Of a stretch of DNA of 64,000 nucleotides, positions 15,741 through 26,286 are shown piece by piece. This DNA comes from Herpomyces periplanetae (taxonomy: Eukaryota; Ascomycota; Laboulbeniomycetes; Herpomycetales; Herpomycetaceae): the NCBI GenBank assembly GCA_009733715.1, contig WMKJ01000014.1, forward strand, positions 1-64,000, read 5' to 3'. Position numbers and translations under genes: made by a program. Each line of letters opens with the position of its first letter. The first letter of the stretch is position 1. The notes below the pieces were generated by a model that saw nothing but the letters and a program-made list of their open reading frames with translations, ran no database searches and was not told where the DNA came from.

Positions 15741-17599
15741 CTTCATTTTACGAATTTATTTCACCTGCGAATCGAAACTTGTTTTTCTAACAAAAGAAAA
15801 TACAATGGATACTTAGAAAATTTGAATATTAAGACCACCATTACACTTATAATCACCTGTTAATTACTGATATATTACTAGTAAACAGATAGAAATATTA
15901 TCTAATATGTGAAACGCGTTTTGAATATTTTCGCTTAATCAAATTATATGTTACTTAATGTGAATCTTGATGCCCTTGTACGCAAATGAGATAATTTTAA
16001 AATATCATTTAAAAGTGAAACAAACGCATAGTTAAAATTCTGAGTATAACGCTAGTTGCGAAATTTCAATGCCTTCAAACAGAAAAGTATATTTATGCCT
16101 AAAGCTTTTTGTAAATTTTTTATCCGAGAAAACATAACTGCTAAAGCCGGTACTTATAAACGAACAATATTGAAAACAAGAAATGCTTTAGAAAATTCTT
16201 TATAAACAATATAAGCTGATGCATATAACAACAAGGATAGAGCACCACGGACTTCTAAATGATAACTATTTAAATTTAAAATACAACTAATTTTTTATGA
16301 GTTGCAAAAGGTATAAGAAATTTTATTTTGTCTACAGCATTGGGTAGTTCAATTGCTTTAAATTTTGTAAACACATTAAAGGTAACTTTGAACATGCACA
16401 CAAAGGTTAAGAGTAATTGGGTGGCTTTTAGAAATTGATTTTTTCTCCTATTTTGCATAAATCTGGTTATAGCTTGATTTACATCTTAATTTAATTACCA
16501 AAACAGAAAATAGTCTCTTTTCTCCTGTTTCACCAATTAATTTTTTATTTTGATATCGAATCTTGCATCTTGTATTTTTTTGTTTTAAATTATGTACTAA
16601 ATAGAGAATGTAATCAGGCATACCTTTTTAAAACATAGATTTTTGATGCTCTAAACTTGGATACTTCAGTCAAATGTACAGTTGTTTAGTTTTGGCTAAT
16701 GATACAGTATCTTCAATGTTGCACTATCCATATTACAATTTTATATTTTCATGCTGAAATTCACCATTTTCGCTATGAAATTGTGCTCTCATAACTCCTT
16801 ATAAGATTACGAGTGATTCTAAAGATCATACGTTTCTCACTTTTTGAATCTCAAACTCCCCAGCAGAAAAATTTTTGTCTGATATTACTGGTCGCACAAA
16901 TCCGGACGGTTTTCTCTTCAGCTCAATGAGAAAAAATCTGACCAAATATACATTATATCCGGGATCATTATTAACAGTTCATTTGGAAGCATTTTAAATA
17001 TAACTCACAGGAGTATGTCCTTTCATACCTTGCTGATACAGATACATCTCTCACTTGAGCGCATCTCAGCTGCCTCTTGTACTATGCATCGGTACCCTCA
17101 GCGCAATAATACCCGTCAGAATTCTAATTAGCATGATATTCCCTCACTCTTTGTCGATGCCTACCATTTTGGCAATATTCTTTTCGGTTTACCGGTCATC
17201 TCAATAAACTACTACTCATTCCAATGATATGCCTGTCCTAATTTGGTTATAGAATACTCATAAGGTAAATTGATTCAACAATTCCAGATCCCCAAAATAT
17301 TAATTATATATAGACACAACTCTCCCCTCTTCCTGCCTTGTTTCTTTCAGATAACAATCTCATTCCATATTTCTCTCATTTTAATACTCGCAGTACTCAT
17401 GAATGTCTCAATAGTTATACATCTTTCCTCAGCACAATTCCTCGTTGTATTGAGTTTACCTACTCCAAATATTGGTTGTGCAGTTATCATTCTTCTTATT
17501 TTGTTCTTGTTGATTAAACTCTATATTAAGCCTATATAGCTTCCTGTATATAATCTATATATGACTTTGCTTTTCCCTCTTGTTCGTTTTTGTCTAAGT
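15741..17599. other. AT-rich spacer between repeat copies B and C
   Basis: No gene is visible. The part after 17000 is pyrimidine-rich on the + strand and gives a hydrophobic 89-codon open frame at 17270-17539, which is probably a by-product of that composition. It has no splice partners or known motif. Confidence 0.5.
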
Positions 17600-18440
17600 G
17601 TTGCACTTCTTTTTCGTCGTGTCAATGTTTACATGGATGAATATGCAAGGATATTGGGGAAATTGTCAAAGGTATAGTTCGAAGTTTGTACAGCAGACAA
17701 GCAACAGTGAATGTAGTTGCTATTTGATAAAAACAACTAAAACAGAACAGTAACGTATTGGTCACCGAAAACCCAGTAGTCATGGGAATCTTAAACACTT
17801 TAAATACACAAGTTGGCAAAGCCAACTTCTATTCGAGTCCGAGTAACTTCAGCCGCCTCCACATGAACACACGGTGGAATCATCCTATCTTTTTTTGTTA
17901 TTGTGATAGTGCTAATAACTTACAATGACAGTTGAAATCAATGTTCCAACACTCATTATATGTGCGAATACTGTATTTCCCCTCATGCCTATCCATTTGA
18001 AGCATAGGCTATCGTAACATGGCTTTTTGCAATTGCCTCGAAACCGTAAACGCCCTTTGCTACTTGCTATAAAAAGTGTCTCAAAGAGTGTAAACTTCTA
18101 TTCCTTGATAGACAAGGATTATGACTATAATGCCCCTGCCTGCACTATGAAGACTGAAAAGCCAGCTACTTTTTTCGTGTGCATCGTGGAGTTTAACTAT
18201 GTGATCTTAAAATTACATCATCAATTAAAATGCAATCTAACAGACTTACTAATCCCTTGTGTGATTTATGTTACCTCTGATACTTCCAGAATTAGTCTAT
18301 TTTTCGAGAGTGACGCGAGGGTCTGCACGTATCACGTTACTTTTGCTAACTGCACTTGAGCATTCTACGTAATGTGTCACGTGGCATATCTGCTGAACAA
18401 TACGCGCTACAAGTGATTTCTTCGTAACAAAATTACAATG
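17600..18440 (+). repeat. Unclassified dispersed repeat, copy B
   Basis: Collinear with copy A at 5190-6160. Shared anchors run in order: a TTCGAAGTTxGTACA element near 17673-17688, a TCATGGGAATCTT-like element near 17780, TTGCAATTGC near 18029, a CCAGAATTAGTCT-like element near 18286 and GATTTCTTCGTAAC at 18415-18428. The 3' boundary may extend past 18440, where similarity becomes weak. No protein family was recognised on either strand. Confidence 0.6.
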
Positions 18441-20269
18441 TGAATTACAAACGTACTCCTCAAGATTGATATTTTTACAAGAACATTCGATAGGCCACCT
18501 TCTTGAATTGGTTTGATGGTCCAGAGGGCAATAATACATGTTGTTCTCTTACAAATGGTACAGAAAATCACATTTTTCTCTAATTTTCGGCATTCTAATT
18601 CTGATTAAAAGTTACATACACACCACTTGTTCTCGAAAACTTCTCCACAAAATTTGATGGTAATTTGACAACTTGGAAAAAAATTCAAAGTTTCACAATT
18701 AGTATGTATATTGTATATAGTACTATAGTTTGTGTTCTGTTTTTGGATATTGTTATTTATGATCATAATTCATGTGCAGTAGCCTTAGTATGTTTGGACC
18801 GACTTTTTAAAAAAATAATAATTTTAGGCCTGAAAACGTGAATAGCTTTGTCTACCTTAAATATATTCGATTTCTTATAAATTATGCTTTTTTCAAGTCT
18901 CAAGTTATGTGTATGAAGATATAAAGTTTTTGTCCCAGGCTATACTGTTATCTACCAAAAATTGCACTGAGCTACTTTCTACATGGTCATCCAAATTCGA
19001 TAGTTTTATGTTTTTTCTTCTTTGGAACCCCCCGGCATAGGACCTTATGATTTGATTCTAAAATCTCATTGACTCCACAATAAAATCTGTCTGAATAACA
19101 ATAATCCAAAATTTTAGTATTGGTGATGCTTACGAAAGCATCGCCAATATCACCTGATTACGGTGGTATGTTTCTGCTCATCAAACCTCGAGCAGTTACA
19201 CCCTCCCCCACAGTACATTATACACAGCTTTTTTTTACTCCTGTTTGTCTTAGCTGCTTCATCAGGCTTACCCTAGTACCACTTCCTCCCATAATATTGG
19301 CACGATATCGCCAGCTCCCACTTGTTAATGCCACCTCTTTGATGTTACCCTTTCTATGTTGCCTTGTACACTATTCGGTGCGTACTACAAAGAGTACAAC
19401 GTTTAAATACGGTAAGGCTAAATTTTACTATATAACGATCAGCACACTATTACAGTAAAATTGTGAATATTCGCAAAGTCCACTACAAGGCACGTGTCTT
19501 CTTCCAAGAACACTTAGGTATTACGCTCCAAAAGGAAAAAATGGTTTAGTTTATATTGATATATGTGCGTGTAATTACTAGTACAGAGAAACCGCACTTA
19601 TGGGTAACCTTTTCACACTAAATTATACTGAGTTTGCCTAAAATGCAAGGCTTAGTTGTTCATGTATTGTTTTTAAGTTTTTGCTCCACACGTACTGCGA
19701 TACAGCTCCCAAGATAATACTTCTTGGTAACCAAGTGTGCATAAAGAAACAAAATTAGCTTTATCATCAGTGAGAGCCATAACATCTAATAGGAACCAAA
19801 AATAGTGGCGACAGTTGGTGTTATCAGCTTTACAAACATGGCTATTAATTTAACAGCTTTATTTCAGCAGAGTTTTATTATAAAGCATCAATCTCAAATC
19901 AGAAATATGAGAGAGTTGAAGAATTGTCCAAGCTTTTCACCTCAGATCTCCTGTAATTATTTGAGGCATGACTCCCTTCATGAAAAGGCATTTGGGAATC
20001 AATATGGTTCCTTAGTCTCACTCTAATTTGTACTTTCTATCTTTGAGTTTGAGCTATATAATTGTATTCTAGAAATGTTATTCTTGATTGAATTCGTATT
20101 TAGAATATCTTTCAACTCAGCAAGAGTTAGTATTTGCCTCAGTATTATGTCGGTTCGGCTTTGTAATAAAATTCTTGTCAATGCCTGAAGGATAGGTGTT
20201 TTTTGTCTACTTTAGACGAATAGAGTAAACACTATTCCTTGTAGTTGTAGCCACTTGCTAAAGACTTTA
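18441..20269. other. Gene-poor stretch with a GC-richer patch
   Basis: No supported gene. Bases about 19120-19400 are GC-richer than the flanks and start with a long hairpin (listed separately). The 112-codon + frame there has no recognisable domain, and the minus strand of the same patch is broken by stops. The remainder is AT-rich. Confidence 0.5.
19117..19150. other. Long inverted repeat (hairpin), 15-bp stem
   Basis: The arms 19117-19131 and 19136-19150 pair over 15 bases with two G-U-type mismatches, around the 4-base loop ACGA. The core is GATGCTT-ACGA-AAGCATC. It sits exactly where AT-rich sequence changes to a GC-richer patch. No poly-T run follows and there is no neighbouring gene, so a terminator role is not supported. 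It may be an inverted terminal remnant of a small element or a structured RNA. Confidence 0.55.
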
Positions 20270-20725
20270 TCTTCGGCCTTATAATCCAAGCAAACCACGC
20301 CGACCTGAAGGAGAGCATAGCACCTATACGGAATCCTATTGCATATCTAACTTCTTTCCCCAATCACCCGCTTGTTTTCTTGTTTGAGTTGATTTGTTTC
20401 CTTTAAAGAAAATCTGCCCTTTCGTCTCTCGCTCTACCGCAAGTAGAGGGGCACTGTGTTGGCATCCCGATGGCATATTTTACATACAATTAGTATAAAC
20501 CGTCAAGAAATAACGTTTCAGAGAATAACACAGTGAGAAATTTCGTTGACACCTAGATAAAAACTTCTGGACAAGCGCTGATGGTGGCTTGGAGAAGAGC
20601 GGCTTTTTCTTGGGTAGTACCTCTTCTCTTTCCTTTAGATCCACAGAATTGTCCTCATATCCGTCCCAAAAACTTAGGGCTCTTCCATGCAGTTCTTTCT
20701 CCAGTGGTCCCTCAAGCCATAACAA
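20270..20725 (-). other. GC-richer island with a coding-like minus-strand frame, probable relic
   Basis: These roughly 450 bases are clearly GC-richer than the AT-rich DNA on both sides. On the minus strand, 20725-20480 is open for 81 codons with a charged, protein-like composition, including ERE-EVLPKKKP and KPPSALVQKF stretches. No start with a good context, signal peptide or intron partners was found, and the minus-strand frame ends soon after. I read it as a fragment of a formerly coding sequence, possibly of a mobile element, but the family is not identified. Confidence 0.35.
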
Positions 20726-20729
20726 AATG

Positions 20730-21725
20730 CGATAACATCAACATACTTGATGCTAAAATTTTACTCTGTAGAAGAGAAATAAAGTAATTATATTTACATA
20801 ATTTATACTTAGTAATGATTGAGTTTATCGCATTTTTAAAATACAAAATTATACCCATAAGTATGGTCAAAAAAACGGACCCATACAAATAACGGGTATC
20901 ACGCTGAATACTCAAAATGTATTTTCAAAGAAAACTCGTTTCTGACAACTGTACGTTATCACAAACTATAAAAGAAACGTATTCATGTAATTAACTCAGT
21001 TACAAAATTATGTGTATAGATGTTTTCTCCAAGAGCCTCACTCTAAGAGCGCCTTTGAAATAAAACAAAGTCAAAAGCACTGCAACATGAACCTGAAATT
21101 TACAATCTTCGGAATAAAATAATATATTCGCGTTTCCGGCTGCGAAAAAATTTAAGAAAAAATACTCCTAGCTACAATGAAACCTTCGCAAGCAAATTTT
21201 GACATTTGGAAAATTAAAAATAAGATCCAGGGTAAAAGATATACAAATTAACAGTACAATACAGTAAACAGCATTGGGGGATAACTTTTCCCATTTGGAT
21301 GATTAATTGAAAATTCTAAACGAACGCAATAGATTTACGCAAAAACCGAAAAACTTTGTGATACGACAATACTGTCCAATTGGACTGCTAGGAGGTGCAG
21401 AAAAAGTATTATCCGTACCATTCTTAACCAAATCAGACGACAAACTCTCATGTAAATTTGATAAGGATATACGAGCACTAAGTAATTATGTTTAAATGTT
21501 TTATCGTCAAAAGTTATAGGAGAATAAATATTGGGATATGTTTTTGGTAGTTAAGTTTGAAGGGAATATCCTGGCAAGAGTTTGGAATGAAAATTACCGA
21601 AGTAGCTATAAGAAATTGTAGCCTTATATAGAAAGTATAATAGAGTGAAAGAGTGAATTTTTAGCAGAGCTGACTGTATTATATTGAATATATTAGACAC
21701 AATGATAAAATGTTGAAGGATATAT
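20730..21725. other. AT-rich stretch downstream of the secreted-protein gene
   Basis: No independent gene is visible. Minus-strand frames at 21551-21799 overlap the end of the neighbouring secreted-protein gene in another frame and are likely its 3' untranslated region. If the splice donor AGGTACAAG near 21835 is used, an additional final exon could lie here. Confidence 0.45.
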
Positions 21726-23018
21726 TTATGAACTAGACTTCTTTGGGATTTTAGATAATAATATATAACCTTTGTAGCAAAGTTTACTCGTAGGAGCAAT
21801 ATGTAGATAAAACTTGTACCTATTTTCAGTACAAAAATAATGATGATTTACTCCATCCGCAGTTAAAATAACAATACCATTGTACATTTTAAGCACAAAT
21901 TTTGTAGGTCTGTAAGTAGCAACAAATAACTTACGAGGTACAACGCGTGATGTAATAGCCATTACACCGAATTCATCTAGATGAAGGAATTAGCAAGGAT
22001 TTGGATGGGGATTACGGAAAGAAACTTACAAATTTCATCATCATCTACGTGTCTTCCAATTAAATTATTTTTTTCATTTACATTAAATATCCACCTAAAG
22101 AAGGTATTTGCTTAGTAGAGTAAAAGTAAAAAAATAAGAGAATTTTGGCTAACCTTGGACTACCTTTGCTGAAAGCATCCGAACAAGAGTGAAACGTGAT
22201 TCGCCTAAATGCTCCAACGTTTAAAAGGTAATTTGATATGAAATTACTGGTCGAGAGTTCATTGGAAGCAGGAACAACTACTAAAGCGTACATGGGAAAT
22301 TCATTTTGGCGATGATTGCGGATATCATACGCATTGTCGGTAAACATGATACTTTTGAATAAGTCGGAATCTGCCACAGTTCGTTTTCTTATTTCACCAA
22401 TAAACCGAGAATTAGAATAAGAAATTATTTCATCGAGGATATTAAGAGCATCATTAACAGAATGCCCTTTATTGATTAAAGCAACAGGCAATGGAATTAA
22501 AGGTTTATCTTTGGCATCATTATCGTGGGAACTTGAAGGATCAGATCGAGGCTTTTCGAGTTTTCGAGAACCTAAGATTTTTTTTGAAATTGGTTTTTTC
22601 CTGTTTGGAATAATACCTTTTGAAGTTGAGGGAACTAATGATTAAAAGTTAGTACAAGGAGATTAAATGGTATTGTACACTGACGAGAGTAATCGATTGG
22701 TATGATCTCTGTGGAACTTTGATTTCCCGGCTGAGGATTTTGATTTCCCGGCTGAGGATTTTGATTTCCCGGTTGAAGATTTTGATTTCCCGGTTGAGGA
22801 TTTTGATAACTAAATTGATGATTTTGATTTCCCGACCTTAAGTTATTTCAAGTATTAAGATCACATTGGTAAATAGAATATTTTGAAGATATAATTTAAA
22901 AGCTGATGTTATATCCTTACAAAATTTGGTTAAAATTTTCTGGACGACGGGATTGAGCTTTGCATGAAGTTGTCAACATGTAGCCCAAGATAATATCACG
23001 AATTATGGACTTATACAT
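21726..23018 (-). CDS. Probable secreted repeat-containing protein, 5 exons, unknown function
   Basis: I do not recognise the family. Five exons join in phase: 23018-22921, 22836-22679, 22634-22154, 22094-22030 and 21976-21726, giving about 350 residues. Introns start GT and end AG; the second (44 bases) carries a perfect TACTAAC branch site. The N-terminus has a short basic/acidic start, a hydrophobic stretch (IILGYMLTT) and a likely cleavage site after SCKA, so secretion is probable. Residues 38-71 hold a degenerate seven-residue repeat, consensus QNPQPGN. A basic Lys/Arg-rich linker follows, then a roughly 220-residue C-terminal part with no known motif. The gene sits at the edge of the AT-rich block, head-to-head with the other secreted-protein gene at 24.6 kb. 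The last exon is read straight through an internal CGTAAG because the only acceptor would give a 25-base intron. The C-terminus is the least certain part. Confidence 0.5.
22721..22837 (-). repeat. 21-bp coding minisatellite (QNPQPGN heptads)
   Basis: Four near-identical 21-base units (22721-22741, 22742-22762, 22763-22783, 22784-22804) are followed by a degenerate fifth (22805-22825) and a partial unit. The + strand unit is GATTTCCCGGCTGAGGATTT plus T. Translated on the minus strand, each unit gives seven residues, QNPQPGN, with the degenerate one reading QNHQFSY. The 21-base length keeps the frame, so copy number can change without breaking the protein. Confidence 0.85.
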
Positions 23019-24636
23019 GACTTTTTAGATGGGAAAATCACGAGATATATAAGGCTTAAAGGGATTATTTGTCTTTATAAAAGGGCTTGGTGATGGTTTA
23101 TTGAGTTGGAGAACATGAACAAGATGCAAATTTTATGGGGGAACGGAAGAAAAAGTAGGTCATGTTTCAGCGTAAAAAGGTCACACTTTTTATATTCAAA
23201 GTCATTAAACAATTAGCATAAATGAACATAAATATTACCAAATTTTAAAATTCTGTTAATAATGAGCCTCCAAAAGATTATCAGATATACTGGTGCGACC
23301 GGTCATGAAATAACTATTTGAGAAGGAAACATTTGACAGAACATGAAAATCAATGTAGCCAATCGTCGTCAGGCCAAATATCCAAATTAATTTACGGCAA
23401 TAATTGGAGTTGTAAAAATTCAGTCCATGTAAATTTGCATCAAGTCAGCCTAGCCAAGCGTATACGTTGCATAAACAATAGTAAAAATAACTTCAAATGG
23501 TCAATTAATCCGAAAAGTTGTACAAGATGAATTAAACCAATTCAGTTTTCCTTGACTGATAATATAAGATAAATTACTTGAAAATAGTTTACTATTCTAG
23601 AAAACAAGGAGAATATCTACTCTCGAACGCAGGTCAACATGGTCCGAACTTGATGTGAAAGCTCGTCCAAATATAAGAAAGAATATTAGAGAACTTGAGC
23701 GAAAGAAGAGATCTGGGTGGAACATGCGAAGTTTTTAAGAATTGGCTTCTTGAGGGTTCTCCGATTCTGTTGCTACAAAAAAACCTTTAGATCAACTATT
23801 TAGCATTATAAATAATTGAAATTTTTTCAACGTGTGGATTCCTTCTACCGTATATTTTGTTATTTTATCCTTTCGAAATACGGCTTCCCACAGAACACTC
23901 TGGTCTTATTCGACTGGAATCTATGCAACGCCAAAATTCTTATGGGCTTCACTGATCTTTAATTCGCCATAGCCTATCTGCGTGAAAACCTCGTCACCAT
24001 TTGGTGAAGTCGCTTTAAAATGCATACACCTTTTATGTTTTTATTCTACAAATTATCTTCAAACTATTGCATACAAAGTGCATTTCGTTATGCCAAACTG
24101 TTGTTTTCCCTTACGTCTATTAATATAATTCTAAAATTCCCTATACCAGCCTATTATCAAGCGTGGAAGTAAATTTGAAATATATTCAGCATGTGATTGA
24201 TAACACAATTACCCTTGACCATCGCAACAACTGACGTGGGATCCAATTTCGATTTGTTAAATACCATATAAACAAATAAAACTTCTAGCATAATTTAAAT
24301 ATGCTCAAAGTAATAAATCAAATTATTCCTGTATGCTCTGAAGTATAACAAGACTTTACAGGCGTCCAAATCTCTCGATACAGAAGAGCATTGAACTATA
24401 TTTTCAAATTTTATACTAGAAACGAATTGCATATAAAAAGTTATAACAAGTCGTTCGAAATGAAAAAATCAATGCCATTACCACTGTATCCAAACTCCAA
24501 AATGGGTAAAATTTTTCTAATGCTTAACTTTGCCTGAAATACTTAAATTTTGTATAATCCAAAAAATCTTTCTTTCAACCATCCCCTCCATTATCTCATC
24601 TTGACACAGACCATACCGTGCACATCAACTGAAATT
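23019..24636. other. Divergent intergenic region between two secreted-protein genes
   Basis: This spacer separates two start codons pointing away from each other. It holds fragments of open frame on the + strand: 23318-23530 (contains a WxC and several other Cys residues) and about 23600-23737 (Arg/Lys-rich, ending at a stop). The two cannot be joined in phase with the splice sites I see. They may be remains of another gene, or chance. Confidence 0.4.
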
Positions 24637-25481
24637 ATGAAGCAAATCGGAGTATTTAGTGTTGTTTTATCCTTGCTTTTCTCCTTCAATCAGGCATCAC
24701 CCTTTGGAGGTACTGTAAAAATGTTAAACAATGGAAGAATGTTCAAGATTGTCATCCAAAATTCAGATTTGGACGCTATAGTTGGAAAGTTGATCGTAGC
24801 AGACGGTGATTACCTCATTGTATCACCAAATCGCGATGAATCGCTCCCAAATCATTATGTATGTTAATTTGTTGCCAGATCATCACCTTAGCTCAACAAT
24901 TACCTGCTCATATCAAATGTGTCCGCCGGCTAACCTTAGAATCCCTTCGATAACATGCCATGAGCGTCATTCTTAAAGCCATATTACTCAAAAGCAGTAT
25001 ATTCCATAAAGAATGGCAAAGATTTAAATGTCGTTTGGAATCAAAGAAAAGGTATCTTTCTACATTCTAATCTAAGCCCTCATATGTCTTTTAACTAAAC
25101 TTTTTCTCATTTTATCTAGTCATAATCAACGAAGAAGGAAAGATGTACCTCAGTACACAAATCTGGAGCCATACGGATCCAGTGGATGTTTATCCTAACA
25201 AATGGCATGTTGCCAAAACTCCTGAAAAGTTTTACAAGCTCTTAGGAAGTAATTTTGAATTACAATATGCCTGTATTTCAACGTTCAGCGACCCACATAT
25301 GTCTCATTTGAATATTTTGTATGTTCATGCGAAGATCACCTCAAACGATTCTGTTAGAAGATGCTTCTGGATAAATGTGATACTAGAGCCATTGAGCAAA
25401 GTTGAAGAAGGTAATTTCAACGTAAAACATTATGATGATGCAACCGGGTCTTTAAGCTTTTGTGGATGTGTACTTTGTTAA
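24637..25481 (+). CDS. Small secreted protein, 3 exons, effector-like, unknown function
   Basis: I do not recognise the family. Exons 24637-24858, 24979-25051 and 25120-25481 join in phase to give 218 residues. The first donor is GTATGT, and intron 1 contains GCTAAC. The N-terminus is a clear signal peptide (MKQIGVFSVVLSLLFSFNQA, likely cut after QA or shortly after). The mature protein is about 197 residues, aromatic-rich, with Cys residues in a YAC, an RRCFW and a terminal CGCVLC. No transmembrane segment follows the signal, and there is no GPI-type tail. A small, secreted, lineage-specific protein beside an AT-rich gene-poor block fits a candidate effector, but that role is inference. It starts 1.6 kb from the divergently oriented secreted-protein gene. 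Confidence 0.65.
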
Positions 25482-25722
25482 CTTTCGTATGCTACGAAAA
25501 TGCTTTTAAAGTGCCTCAAACCTCTCCACGTTTGTTCTTAAAGCAATGTATGTATGCACACCTATGTCCATCGTCTAACCAAGCCTCCCGCAATATAACA
25601 TCATAATATAGAAAATCCCTTTTTCATTGGTATATTAATTAATCCCAATGAAATTGATGAACCAAGCAAAATCTTCATTGAAAAATCATTATCGCCCACG
25701 TGAAAAAATTAAAATGAAGTTG
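25482..25722. other. Convergent intergenic region
   Basis: Short spacer between the stop of the small secreted protein (+) and the stop of bL19m (-). It is AT-rich, and I see no feature in it beyond shared 3' ends. Confidence 0.5.
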
Positions 25723-26286
25723 TCAAATTTTCCGTAAATGATAAAGCTTACTCTTCATAACTTTTGGTGATCGTGACGTAATTTCAATGTTGCAAATATT
25801 CGGGTTAAAGACCTTGATCCACATTTCCCATCCATGCTTCGACGTTTGACTTCGTAAGAGAAAAGAGCTATCAATAGATCGACGACGAATTGCCAGACAT
25901 AATCCGGTCAAACTTTCTCCATCTTTTCGTTCAACCTTCACTGTATCTCCCGTCTTTAGGCGATCCGTATTTTTTTTATTCACTAAACGGGCACGATCCA
26001 GTCCAAATGCCAAATTATCCAATTGATTTGCAACGAATATTCGCGCAAAGTAAGGAGTAGAACGAAGTAAATCGCCTGCCCTTAATTCCGAATTGTCACT
26101 TTTGGTAGAAAACCCTACCCTTAATACTGTGCACTTGCCGATCTTCCCAACTAAATCAAATGCCAAAGTGTGTAAGACTTAGCTTGTCAACGAGTATAAT
26201 CCATAAACTTACTAACCCGGTAAACTCAACGCATAACATGATTGTTTAAACGACATAGGACTAAGGTTTACGCGCCGTAACATCAT
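25723..26286 (-). CDS. IMG1: Mitochondrial large-subunit ribosomal protein bL19m
   Basis: This is a structural component of the mitochondrial 54S ribosomal subunit. Two exons, 26286-26217 and 26150-25723, join in phase to give 165 residues, close to the roughly 169 of yeast Img1. The intron (66 bases) starts GTTAGT and contains GCTAAG before its TTTAG end. The bL19 signature is visible: a LRAGDLLR segment, then KTGDTVKVERKDGES, a Leu-Ala-Ile-Arg-Arg-Arg turn, the FNPNICNIEI strand and the terminal KSKLYHLRK. The N-terminus (MMLRRVNLSPMSFKQ) is rich in Arg and Ser and lacks acids, as expected of a mitochondrial presequence. A second ATG three bases downstream is equally possible as start. A CACGTGAC element lies about 126 bases upstream. 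Encoded in the nucleus; acts in the mitochondrial matrix. Confidence 0.88.

Noticed and set aside
17270-17539. Hydrophobic 89-codon + frame that resembles a membrane protein
   Set aside because: It lies in a pyrimidine-rich stretch where Leu, Ile, Phe and Ser codons arise by composition. No family match or splice structure is apparent.
21911-21935. A possible 25-base intron (GTAAGT...TTACAG) in the last exon of the secreted-protein gene
   Set aside because: Far shorter than any other intron here (minimum 44 bases) and without room for a branch site. Reading through keeps the frame.
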